A stretch of DNA of 64,000 bases. Origin: Actinoplanes sp. SE50/110. GTDB lineage: Bacteria; Actinomycetota; Actinomycetes; Mycobacteriales; Micromonosporaceae. A model generated the notes under the pieces. The model was given only the letters and a program-made list of their open reading frames with translations. It was not told the DNA's origin and made no database searches. The position numbers and the translations under genes were made by a program. This document shows, piece by piece, positions 7,612-15,115 of the stretch; positions within the stretch are counted from its first letter, which is position 1; each line of letters opens with the position of its first letter. Location: NCBI RefSeq assembly GCF_900119315.1, contig NZ_LT827010.1:62001-126000 (forward strand), in the 5' to 3' direction.

Positions 7612-8739
7612 ATGCTGTTCGGCGGAACCATGCCTACCTTCGTGCCGGGCCGCCGCCCGATGAGCCCAGGGAACCGCGCCGGTCTCGGTGCGGCTGTCGT
7701 GCTGCTCGTGATCGTGTCCGCCGTGGAGCTGGCCAGCCCCCGCACGGTGGGTTACGTGGGCCTGTTCGCCCTGGTTCCGGTCACCGCCGCACTGTTCGCC
7801 GTCTGGCAGTACGTGCTGGGCGCCGGGATCGCGGCCACCCTGGCCGGCGCGATCTTCGTGGGGCGCGCCGGCAATGCCGGGCCGGGCGTCATGGTCTATC
7901 TGCTCGGCATCATGCTGGCGACCGGGATCGCGGTGGCCGCCGCCACCATGCGGCAGCGCCAGTCGGACCGGATCGCCGAGCTGCTGCAGCTGGCCTCGGT
8001 GGCCCAGCAGGCGGTGTTGCGCCCGATCGGCCCGCAGGTGGGCTCCTTGGCGGTCTCCGGGCGCTACATCTCGGCGACCGCCGCCGCGGACATCGGCGGT
8101 GACCTTTACGAGGCGCTGAACACGCCGTACGGGGTCCGGATCATCATCGGGGACGTGCGGGGCAAGGGCCTGGACGCGGTCCGCCTGGCCAGCATCGTCC
8201 TGGGCTCGTACCGGCATGTCGCCTACGAGCGTGCCGAGTTGAAGGCGATCGTGGCCGACCTGGATCGGGCGGTGGCCCGCAGTGTGGGCGACGAGGATTT
8301 CGTGACCGCGGCCCTGGTCGAGGAGCGTGGCGGCACGCTCACCATCGTCAACTGTGGACACCCGGCACCGCTGCTGTTGCGCCGCGGGCTGGTGATCCCG
8401 CTGGAGCCGCCGGCGCCGGCACCCCCGCTCGGGTTCATGCCGGAGGTCAAGGCGCGGGTCGAGCGGCTGGAGCCGGGTGACCGGCTGCTGCTGTTCACCG
8501 ACGGTCTGGGGGAGGCGCGCCGGGAGGGCGAGTTCTTCCCGACCGCCGACCGTGCCTGGCGCCTGCTGGGCCACGGCACGGTCGGCGACGGGCTGGCGTC
8601 CCTGGAGACCGCGTTGGTCGACTGGGTGCGCGGCCGCCTGGAGGACGACATCGCTCTGGTCCTGCTGGAGTACGCGGGCCCGGACGCGGGCGCGTCGGTC
8701 CCGGTGCCGAGCTGGGAGGTCGGCGCCGCCGGCAGTTAG
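7612..8739 (+). CDS. Membrane-bound PP2C-family serine phosphatase (SpoIIE/RsbU type)
   Basis: The 375-residue protein has three or four N-terminal hydrophobic segments (about residues 24-110) and a C-terminal SpoIIE-type phosphatase domain. Metal-binding and core motifs are seen in order: ADIGGDLYEAL, IGDVRGKGLDAVR, IVNCGHPAPLL, LLLFTDGLGEAR and EDDIALVLL. Such enzymes dephosphorylate anti-sigma-factor antagonists in partner-switching stress pathways; no antagonist or anti-sigma gene lies nearby. There is no HAMP, GAF or PAS sensor, so sensing may be through the membrane part. The start is uncertain: ATG 7612, 7630 or 7660. Confidence 0.85.
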   Translation: MLFGGTMPTFVPGRRPMSPGNRAGLGAAVVLLVIVSAVELASPRTVGYVGLFALVPVTAALFAVWQYVLGAGIAATLAGAIFVGRAGNAGPGVMVYLLGIMLATGIAVAAATMRQRQSDRIAELLQLASVAQQAVLRPIGPQVGSLAVSGRYISATAAADIGGDLYEALNTPYGVRIIIGDVRGKGLDAVRLASIVLGSYRHVAYERAELKAIVADLDRAVARSVGDEDFVTAALVEERGGTLTIVNCGHPAPLLLRRGLVIPLEPPAPAPPLGFMPEVKARVERLEPGDRLLLFTDGLGEARREGEFFPTADRAWRLLGHGTVGDGLASLETALVDWVRGRLEDDIALVLLEYAGPDAGASVPVPSWEVGAAGS

Positions 8740-8888
8740 GCGGCGGTGTTGTCCTCGGGCTCGGCCGGGCTTGGGGCGGTCGGGGCCGGCGCGGCGACCG
8801 GCTCGGGCTGGCGGTGCCGGCCGACGTAATTTCGCGGCTGACCGGCCTGGCGCGGCTCGGGAATCAGGCTCTTGATCGTGGCGAACAT
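8736..8888 (-). CDS. Small hypothetical proline/alanine-rich protein
   Basis: A 50-residue product starting MFATIKSLIPEPRQAGQP and ending in a proline- and alanine-rich tail (PEPVAAPAPTAPSP). The start at 8888 was chosen over a longer frame because AAGGGGGA lies about 6 bases upstream. It converges on the PP2C phosphatase gene, the two stop codons overlapping by 4 bases. I do not recognise its function. Confidence 0.6.
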   Translation of the reverse strand: MFATIKSLIPEPRQAGQPRNYVGRHRQPEPVAAPAPTAPSPAEPEDNTAA

Positions 8889-9080
8889 GGCGTCCCCCTT
8901 GATGGTTCGCTGTCTATCCGGAGCAACGAGCCTCATCGGTACGCGATACGTGGTTCCGGGGTCGAAGTAGGCAAATGGCCGAACGGCTGTACTGGTGACC
9001 ACCTGATCGGAGACGTTTGGCCCACGATCCGACGGACAGCTTCCCCTACCAGGTGACTTGGATAACGAACCCTACCCGGG

Positions 9081-9131
9081 TTGTCGCTGCCTACCGATGA
9101 GTAATACAGTGCTAGTTACTGACGGGTAACT
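9081..9131 (+). promoter_or_regulatory. Promoter and palindromic operator of the fadE5-like gene
   Basis: TTGTCG (9081-9086) and TACAGT (9105-9110) form a -35/-10 pair with an 18-base spacer. The inverted repeat AGTTAC-N6-GTAACT (9114-9131) covers the expected transcription start, so a repressor of the TetR or GntR kind is likely. A further AGTAA at 9100-9104 pairs with TTACT (9116-9120). The regulator itself is not in the window. Confidence 0.6.
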
Positions 9132-9157
9132 CGCGTTCGGAGAGCGGGCCAAACACC

Positions 9158-11014
9158 ATGACTCACTACCAGAGCAACCTTCGGGACCTCCAGTTCAACC
9201 TGTTCGAGGTCTTCGGAGCGGACAAGGCGTTCGGTCAGGCGCCGTTCGACGAGATCGACGCGGAGACGGCTCGTGACGTCCTCGCCGAGGTGAACCGGCT
9301 GGCCCGCGAGGACCTCGCGGCCAGCTACGCGGACGCCGACCGGAACCCTCCGGTATTCGACCCGGCGACGCACACCGCGCCGCTGCCGGAGTCCTTCAAG
9401 AAGTCGTACGAGACCTTCATGGCCTCCGAGTTCTGGCGGCTGGACCTGCCCGGCACGCTGGGCGGCACGTTCGCCCCGCGCACCCTGTGGTGGGCGCTGG
9501 CCGAGCAGATCCTCGGTTCCAACGCGCCGATCTGGATGTACGCGTCCGGCCCGTCGTTCGCCCACGTGGCGCACACCGAGGGCACGCCGGAGCAGCAGGA
9601 GTGGGCCAAGCTCTTCGTCGAGAAGCAGTGGGGCTCCACCATGGTGCTGACCGAGCCGGACGCCGGTTCGGACGTCGGCGCCGGCCGCACCCGGGCGATC
9701 CCGCAGCCGGACGGCTCGTGGCACATCGAGGGCGTCAAGCGCTTCATCACCTCGGGTGAGCACGACCTGAGCGACAACATCATCCACTACGTCCTGGCCC
9801 GCCCGGTGGGCGTCGAGGGCGTGGGCGGCCCGGGCACCAAGGGTCTGTCGCTGTTCATCGTGCCGAAGTTCCACTTCGACCCGCAGACCGGCGAGCTGGG
9901 CGAGCGCAACGGCGTGTACGCCACGAACGTCGAGCACAAGATGGGCCTCAAGGTCTCCAACACCTGTGAGATGACCTTCGGCGAGCACGGCACCCCGGCC
10001 AAGGGCTGGCTGCTGGGCGACAAGCACGACGGCATCCGTCAGATGTTCATGATCATCGAGTACGCCCGGATGATGGTCGGCACCAAGGCGATCGCCACCC
10101 TGTCGACCGGCTACCTGAACGCGCTGGAGTACGCGAAGAACCGCGTCCAGGGCGCCGACCTGGTCTCCAACGGTGACAAGGCGGCTCCGCGGGTGACCAT
10201 CACCCACCACCCGGACGTGCGCCGCTCGCTGATGCTGCAGAAGTCGTACTCCGAGGCCCTGCGCGCGCTGGTCATCTACACCGCGTCGTGGCAGGACAAG
10301 GTCGCGATCGCCGAGGCGGCCGGCGACGAGAAGGCCGCGAAGATCGCGAGTAAGATCAACGACTTCCTGCTGCCGCTGGTCAAGGGCGTCGGCTCCGAGC
10401 GGGCGTACGAGCTGCTCGGCCACGAGTCGCTGCAGACCTTCGGTGGCTCCGGCTTCCTCCAGGACTACCCGCTGGAGCAGTACGTCCGGGACGCGAAGAT
10501 CGACACCCTGTACGAGGGCACCACCGCGATCCAGAGCCTCGACCTGATCTTCCGCAAGATCGTCAAGGACAACGGCCGGGCGCTCGGCACCATCGCCACC
10601 GAGATCCAGACCTTCATCGAGACCGAGGCCGGCAACGGTCAGCTCAAGGACGAGCGGCTCGCGCTGGGCAAGGCCCTCGGCGAGATGCAGCAGATCCTCG
10701 GGACGGCGCTGGGCTGGCTCTCCGCGGTGCAGGGCGGCGAGACGCGCGAGCTCTACAAGATCGGTCTGACCTCGCGCCGGATCCTGCTCGCCCTCGGCGA
10801 CGTGATCCTCGCCTGGCTGCTGCTGCGCCAGGCCGAGGTGGCGCTGAACGCGCTGAACGGCGAGGTCTCCGAGGCCGACAAGAACTTCTACACCGGCAAG
10901 GTGGCCGCGGCCCGCTTCTTCACCCGCGAGATCCTGCCCCGGATCGGCTCGGACCGCCGGATCATCGAGAACACCACCCTCGACCTCATGGACCTGTCCG
11001 AGGACGTGTTCTGA
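9158..11014 (+). CDS. fadE5: Acyl-CoA dehydrogenase, FadE5-like
   Basis: This 618-residue flavoprotein is much longer than standard acyl-CoA dehydrogenases (about 380) and follows the mycobacterial FadE5 type along its whole length: start [16 protein letters not shown], flavin/substrate segment [29 protein letters not shown], then LGGSGF-like [19 protein letters not shown] and [12 protein letters not shown], where the catalytic glutamate of this class sits. It introduces the trans-2 double bond of fatty acyl-CoA in beta-oxidation. FadE5 is known for broad chain-length range. The gene is alone, with its own operator and a strong terminator. Confidence 0.92.
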   Translation: MTHYQSNLRDLQFNLFEVFGADKAFGQAPFDEIDAETARDVLAEVNRLAREDLAASYADADRNPPVFDPATHTAPLPESFKKSYETFMASEFWRLDLPGTLGGTFAPRTLWWALAEQILGSNAPIWMYASGPSFAHVAHTEGTPEQQEWAKLFVEKQWGSTMVLTEPDAGSDVGAGRTRAIPQPDGSWHIEGVKRFITSGEHDLSDNIIHYVLARPVGVEGVGGPGTKGLSLFIVPKFHFDPQTGELGERNGVYATNVEHKMGLKVSNTCEMTFGEHGTPAKGWLLGDKHDGIRQMFMIIEYARMMVGTKAIATLSTGYLNALEYAKNRVQGADLVSNGDKAAPRVTITHHPDVRRSLMLQKSYSEALRALVIYTASWQDKVAIAEAAGDEKAAKIASKINDFLLPLVKGVGSERAYELLGHESLQTFGGSGFLQDYPLEQYVRDAKIDTLYEGTTAIQSLDLIFRKIVKDNGRALGTIATEIQTFIETEAGNGQLKDERLALGKALGEMQQILGTALGWLSAVQGGETRELYKIGLTSRRILLALGDVILAWLLLRQAEVALNALNGEVSEADKNFYTGKVAAARFFTREILPRIGSDRRIIENTTLDLMDLSEDVF

Positions 11015-11049
11015 CCTGAGACCTTTCCCACTCTCCTGAAAAAGATAGA

Positions 11050-11083
11050 GGCCGGCGGACAATGGCGTCCGCCGGCCTTTATT
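11050..11083. terminator. Bidirectional terminator between fadE5 and sixA
   Basis: An 11-bp perfect stem (11050-11060 with 11067-11077) has a 6-base loop and is followed by TTTATT on the plus strand; on the minus strand the run CTTTTT follows after a few bases. Confidence 0.85.
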
Positions 11084-11087
11084 GATG

Positions 11088-11612
11088 TCATCCCCGTGCG
11101 GTGTGCCGCCGGGCCAGCCGCATCCCACCCGGCGACGACGACGCCCAGGGCACCTCGCCGGTGTGTACCGCCAGCCCCGAGGTCTTCAGCTCGACCGTGA
11201 CACCGTCCCACTGGTCGTCCGGGACCAGCAGAGCGGACACTTCGGACACTGTGGGGTTGTGGCCGACCAGCAGGATCGTCCGGACCGTGTCCGAAACCGC
11301 CCGGAGCAGGTCGAAGACCTCGGTCCGCCCGCCATAGTAGAGCTGGTCCTCGTAGTGCACCTCGGGCGAGAGCGCGCCGTGCGACGAGTTTCCCTGGGCC
11401 AGTGCGAGCGATGCGGCCTGCCAGGTCTGCCGGGTCCGCCTGGCCGGTGAGCAGAGCACCAGGTCGGGGTGCAGGCGCTCATCCACCAACCAGGACCCGG
11501 CCGCGTCCGCGTCCGACATGCCCCGATCGGTCAGGCTCCGGTCGAAATCAGCAATCTCGCCGGGAGTCTCCGCTTTGGCGTGGCGTAGCAGGATCAGCGT
11601 CCGCAAGGTCAT
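11088..11612 (-). CDS. SixA-type histidine phosphatase
   Basis: The 174-residue protein has the histidine-phosphatase hallmarks: LILLRHAKAE near residue 5 with the catalytic RHA, CSPARRTRQT near 50, and VGHNPTVSE near 120. SixA of E. coli dephosphorylates phosphohistidine in ArcB and PtsN relays; actinobacterial substrates are mostly unknown. The ATG at 11612 was chosen because the fold starts at once; the open frame upstream is unrelated sequence antisense to the next gene. It converges on fadE5 across a shared terminator. Confidence 0.88.
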   Translation of the reverse strand: MTLRTLILLRHAKAETPGEIADFDRSLTDRGMSDADAAGSWLVDERLHPDLVLCSPARRTRQTWQAASLALAQGNSSHGALSPEVHYEDQLYYGGRTEVFDLLRAVSDTVRTILLVGHNPTVSEVSALLVPDDQWDGVTVELKTSGLAVHTGEVPWASSSPGGMRLARRHTARG

Positions 11613-11718
11613 GCGGACAGCTTGCCTGATTGGAACTTCACGCGTATGGGTATGGCCTCGATCGACGTATTCAGGATGGTCGAGCCAGCCAGCCCGGCCG
11701 CTTTCCGAGGAGGGCCCG

Positions 11719-12000
11719 ATGGGCATCGGCGCAAGCATCTTCCTGCTCGCTCTGGGGGCGATCCTGGCGTTCGCCGTCAACGCGGACATCAGCGGCCTCG
11801 ACATCAGCGTGATCGGCTGGATCCTGATGGCGGCCGGCCTGGTCGGCCTGGTCACCACCCTGTGGTTCTGGAACAGCCGCCGCCGCACCGTGGTCACCCG
11901 CACCACCGGCGCCCCGGTGGCCGGCCCCGGCTACGCCAGTGAGTACCGCGAGGTGCGCCAGGACGACGTCCCGCCGCCCCCGCCGCCGGCGTACAGCTGA
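11719..12000 (+). CDS. DUF6458-family small membrane protein
   Basis: A 93-residue protein with two hydrophobic helices (MGIGASIFLLALGAILAFAV and VIGWILMAAGLVGLVTTLWF) and a polar C-terminal tail ending PPPPPPAYS. This is the pattern of the actinobacterial DUF6458 family; no function is known. GAGGAGGG lies 6-7 bases before the ATG at 11719, which fixes the start against longer in-frame options. Confidence 0.85.
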   Translation: MGIGASIFLLALGAILAFAVNADISGLDISVIGWILMAAGLVGLVTTLWFWNSRRRTVVTRTTGAPVAGPGYASEYREVRQDDVPPPPPPAYS

Positions 12001-12011
12001 ACCTGAGAAAG

Positions 12012-12042
12012 AGTGGCCTGGCGGGCGATCCGCCAGGCCACT
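12012..12042. terminator. Bidirectional hairpin between DUF6458 and hemolysin III genes
   Basis: A perfect 13-bp stem (12012-12024 with 12030-12042) with a 5-base loop separates two converging genes and touches the stop codon of the minus-strand gene. Confidence 0.85.
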
Positions 12043-12715
12043 ACTTGTACAGGGCGAAATAGATGGCGATGTGGTGACAGATCGCGGCGACCAGCGTGCA
12101 GGCGTGGAAGAACTCGTGGTGACCGAAAACGGTCGGCCACGGATTGGGCCGGCGCAGGGCGTAGAACACCGCGCCGACCGTGTAGATCAGACCGCCCGCG
12201 ATCAGCAGCACCAGGCAGGTCACGCCGCCGTGCAGCACGTCCGGCAGGATCGCGACCGCGGCCCAGCCGAGCGCGACGTAGAGCGGGGCGCCGGCCCAGC
12301 GCGGCAGGTGCGGCCAGATCATCTTCAGGGCCACGCCACCCAGGGCGCCGCCCCAGACCAGGCCCAGCATCAGCTCGGCCTTGGACCTGCCGAGCAACTC
12401 CACGCAGAACGGCGTGTAGGTGCCGGCGATGAAGATGAAGATCATCGAGTGATCCATCCGGCGCATGATCTGGTAGCCGCGTTCGCTCCAGACCCGCCGG
12501 TGATAGAGGGCGCTGGTGCCGAACAGGCCGCACACCGTCACGCTGTAGATCAGGCAGCTGACGAACGGCCCCCACCCGGGGCGGCTCAGCGCGATCGAGC
12601 AGAGCACGATGCCGCAGACGGCGGCGACGAAGAACGCGTACTGATGCAACCGGCCGCGTAGTCGCGGCTTGCCGAGGTCGGTCGGCTTCATCCGGAACGG
12701 GGCAGAGGTCGTCAC
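12041..12715 (-). CDS. Hemolysin III / TrhA family (PAQR-like) membrane protein
   Basis: The product has seven hydrophobic segments and the conserved PAQR-type motifs ALYHRRVW, MDHSMIFIFIAGTYTP and FGHHEFFHACTLVAAICHH; the Ser, Asp and His residues in these motifs form the metal site in the family. Bacterial members are implicated in membrane energetics and lipid homeostasis rather than true haemolysis. I chose the GTG at 12715 (224 residues) because TAACCT lies 7 bases upstream; an ATG at 12691 would give 216 residues with no visible ribosome site. Confidence 0.85.
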   Translation of the reverse strand: MTTSAPFRMKPTDLGKPRLRGRLHQYAFFVAAVCGIVLCSIALSRPGWGPFVSCLIYSVTVCGLFGTSALYHRRVWSERGYQIMRRMDHSMIFIFIAGTYTPFCVELLGRSKAELMLGLVWGGALGGVALKMIWPHLPRWAGAPLYVALGWAAVAILPDVLHGGVTCLVLLIAGGLIYTVGAVFYALRRPNPWPTVFGHHEFFHACTLVAAICHHIAIYFALYK

Positions 12716-12722
12716 GAGATCC

Positions 12723-12728
12723 AGGTTA
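12723..12728 (-). promoter_or_regulatory. -10 box of the hemolysin III gene
   Basis: On the minus strand TAACCT ends 7 bases before the GTG at 12715, indicating a leaderless transcript. Confidence 0.45.
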
Positions 12729-12764
12729 CGGCAGCGTAGGTTACCGACGGGTAGTGATGCCGCA

Positions 12765-12770
12765 TACGGT
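12765..12770 (+). promoter_or_regulatory. -10 box of pxpA
   Basis: TACGGT lies 5 bases before the ATG at 12776. Confidence 0.4.
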
Positions 12771-12775
12771 TCGCG

Positions 12776-13555
12776 ATGGACGATGATTTCTCCATGACGG
12801 CGGTTGATCTCAACGCGGACCTCGGCGAGGGCTTCGGCGCCTGGCGGCTCGGCGACGATGAGGCCCTGCTCGATGTCGTCACCTCGGCGAACGTGGCCTG
12901 CGGCTTTCACGCCGGCGACCCCTCCACGATGCACCGGGTGTGCCGGGCCGCCGCCGAGCGCGGGGTGGCGATCGGCGCCCAGGTCGGCTACCGCGACCTG
13001 GCCGGGTTCGGCCGGCGCCGGATCGACTACGAGTTCGGCGAGCTGCGCGACGACGTGCTCTACCAGATCGGGGCGCTGGAAGCGTTCTGCAAGGTTGCCG
13101 GTGACCGGATCCGATACGTGAAGCCGCACGGCGCGCTCTACAACACCGCGGCCGTCGACCGGGGGCAGGCCGACGCGGTGGTGGCCGCCATCCTCGCCTA
13201 CGACCCGGCGCTGCCGGTGCTCTGCCAGCCCGGGTCGGTGCTGTTCCGGCAGGCCGTCGCCGCCGGGCTGACCGCGGTCGGCGAGGGCTTCGCCGACCGC
13301 GGCTACCTGCCGGACGGGCGCCTGGTGCCGCGCTCCCGGCCGGACGCGCTGGTGCACGACCCGGCCGCGGTCGTCGAGCGGGCCACCCGGATGGTCGCCG
13401 CCGGCGAGGTGATCGCCGCCGACGGCACGCCCATCCGGTGCGCGGTGCGCTCGATCTGCGTGCACGGCGACACCCCGGGCGCGGTTGATCTCGCCCGTGC
13501 GGTGCGCGCCGGGCTGCAGACCGCCGATGTGGCGGTACGCCCGTTCAGCCGCTGA
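12776..13555 (+). CDS. pxpA: 5-oxoprolinase subunit A (LamB/YcsF family)
   Basis: The 259-residue protein shows the YcsF/PxpA signatures DLNADLGEGFG, TSANVACGFHAGDP, YVKPHGALYNTAA and GEGFADRGYLPDGRLVPR. PxpA is the hydrolase part of the ATP-dependent 5-oxoprolinase PxpABC, which opens damaged cyclised glutamate. The usual partners pxpB and pxpC are not adjacent; the gene is flanked by unrelated genes. The first methionine follows a -10-like hexamer; a second ATG at 12794 is also possible. Confidence 0.9.
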   Translation: MDDDFSMTAVDLNADLGEGFGAWRLGDDEALLDVVTSANVACGFHAGDPSTMHRVCRAAAERGVAIGAQVGYRDLAGFGRRRIDYEFGELRDDVLYQIGALEAFCKVAGDRIRYVKPHGALYNTAAVDRGQADAVVAAILAYDPALPVLCQPGSVLFRQAVAAGLTAVGEGFADRGYLPDGRLVPRSRPDALVHDPAAVVERATRMVAAGEVIAADGTPIRCAVRSICVHGDTPGAVDLARAVRAGLQTADVAVRPFSR

Positions 13556-13575
13556 CCCGCCGGCCCGCTGCCGTG

Positions 13576-14478
13576 TCAGTGCGTGGCACCGATCCGGTCC
13601 ACCAACGCGTACGCGTCGATCGAGGCGTTCTGGTAACCCAGCAGTACGTGCCGCTTCGGATCGAAGACCCACATCACCCGGGGTGCCGTGTCGCCCGGTG
13701 AGATCCAGGAGACCCCGGTGCCGACCTGCCCGGTCCCGTCCTTGGCCCCCGGCACCAGGCTGATCCCGTCGAACCGGCCGAGCGCGCGGTACAGCGCCGC
13801 ACGCTGCGCCGGGCGCAGCCAGTAACTGTCACTCAGCGACCAGATCTCCTTGGCCACCCCGTTGGCGTTGTACGGTGCGCCGTCGAGACCCGGGTTCCGC
13901 GCCTTCAGCCAGGCCACCATCCGCTCCGGGTCGGTGGGCAGATCCGGCAGGTAGAGGCGGGTCGGCTCACAACCGACGTCGACCGGGTCGCTCGGGTCGT
14001 AGCTCTTCCCGTTCACACACGCCGCGATGATCGTCTTCTTGCCGGACGAGGACCGCTCCTCGCCGAGGTGCCGGCCGTCGATCGAGGACCAGTAGTCGGT
14101 CCAGGTCCCGTCGGTCGCCCGCACCCGGGTGTAGAGGAACTGGTCGCCGCGGGGCACCACGTCCCGGCCCTGGCCGGCCACGGTCGCCGCGTCGTCCAGG
14201 AACTGCGCGACCGGGACCGGGGCGGCGGGGGCAGGCGGGGCGGAGGTGCTCGACGGCGTACCGGGGGCGATCGCAACGATGCCGGCGGCAGCGGCAGCGG
14301 CAGCGACCGTGCCGGTGGCGACGGCCGCCCAGCGGAGGCGCAGCTTCCGGACGTTGCGGACCGGCGGCGCGGCGGCGGTCAGTTCGGCCAGCAACCGGGC
14401 GCGAGCCGGCGCCAGGTCGGCGGCCGTGGGCAGCGGCACCTCGCGGCCCAGCTCCCCGGTCAGGGTGATCTCATCCAT
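13576..14478 (-). CDS. CU044_5270-family protein, probable sigma-factor partner
   Basis: The 300-residue protein has an N-terminal cytosolic part of about 45 residues, one membrane helix (about 50-72, alanine-rich), a proline/serine linker and an extracytoplasmic domain of about 200 residues (FLYTRVRATDGTWTDYW, RMVAWLKARNPGLDG, ALYRALGRFDGISLVPG). Its start overlaps the end of an ECF sigma gene by 8 bases, and this family is typically found in that position. That suggests it senses or restrains the sigma factor, but a classical zinc anti-sigma motif is absent, so this role is inference. Confidence 0.8.
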   Translation of the reverse strand: MDEITLTGELGREVPLPTAADLAPARARLLAELTAAAPPVRNVRKLRLRWAAVATGTVAAAAAAAGIVAIAPGTPSSTSAPPAPAAPVPVAQFLDDAATVAGQGRDVVPRGDQFLYTRVRATDGTWTDYWSSIDGRHLGEERSSSGKKTIIAACVNGKSYDPSDPVDVGCEPTRLYLPDLPTDPERMVAWLKARNPGLDGAPYNANGVAKEIWSLSDSYWLRPAQRAALYRALGRFDGISLVPGAKDGTGQVGTGVSWISPGDTAPRVMWVFDPKRHVLLGYQNASIDAYALVDRIGATH

Positions 14479-15061
14479 GGCGAACCTCCTCCTCGACGAA
14501 GGTCAATGGATTGTGGCCGCCGAGCGCGGCCTTCAATGCGGTACGCGCGCGGTGCAACCGGGAGCGCACGGTGCCCACCGGGATGTCCAGGGCAACGGCG
14601 ACCTGCTCGTACGTCAATTCCTCCTGAGCGATCAGCAGGAGCACGTCGCGGTCGCCGTCGGCGAGCGTCGCCAGAGCCGCGGTCAGCGCGTCGCGCAGCG
14701 CGGCGGCGGTGACGTCCGCGGCCACCTGGTCGGCATGGCAGAAGCTGTCCGGGTCGGGGGCGACGGCGTGCCGCAGGCGCAGCGCGCGGGCCTCGTCGCG
14801 GCGATGCTGGGCGACCAGATTGGTGGCGATGCCGTAGAGCCACGGCCGGGCGTCGTGCGGACCCGGCCAGAAGGTGTCACGCCGCCGGAACGCGGTCAGG
14901 AACGTCTCGGCGACCAGGTCGTCGGCCACCTGATCGCCGAGCCGGCGGGCCAGATAGCGATGGATGTGCGGCGCGTGCCGATCGAAGAGCGCCGCGAACT
15001 CCTCCGGAGCCCGATGGGACCGGAGGATGATCGCGGCGTCATCCGGTTCGCTGACTTGCAT
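14471..15061 (-). CDS. ECF-type RNA polymerase sigma factor
   Basis: The 196-residue protein has sigma region 2 (about residues 20-90: FAALFDRHAPHIHRYLARRL, AETFLTAFRRR, RPWLYGIATNLVAQHRR) and region 4 (about 125-180: LPVG-like DIPVGTVRSRLHRART), with no C-terminal extension. The ATG at 15061 is preferred because GGGAGGAC lies 5 bases upstream; an in-frame ATG at 15100 would add 13 residues. Translational overlap with the downstream membrane protein indicates a sigma/regulator pair. Its target promoters cannot be read here. Confidence 0.9.
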   Translation of the reverse strand: MQVSEPDDAAIILRSHRAPEEFAALFDRHAPHIHRYLARRLGDQVADDLVAETFLTAFRRRDTFWPGPHDARPWLYGIATNLVAQHRRDEARALRLRHAVAPDPDSFCHADQVAADVTAAALRDALTAALATLADGDRDVLLLIAQEELTYEQVAVALDIPVGTVRSRLHRARTALKAALGGHNPLTFVEEEVRHG

Positions 15062-15115
15062 GAACCGTCCTCCCGTTGAGTGTCGATCGTTATCCGTCAC
15101 TCACCGGGAAAGGGT

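Noticed and set aside
9116-11128. Open frame of about 670 codons antisense to the fadE5-like gene
   Set aside because: Composition is Arg/Gly/Leu/Val junk typical of the complementary frame of a GC-rich gene; the sense strand has an unambiguous acyl-CoA dehydrogenase.
12041-12715. True haemolysin
   Set aside because: The hemolysin III name is historical; the motifs are those of a PAQR-type membrane protein.
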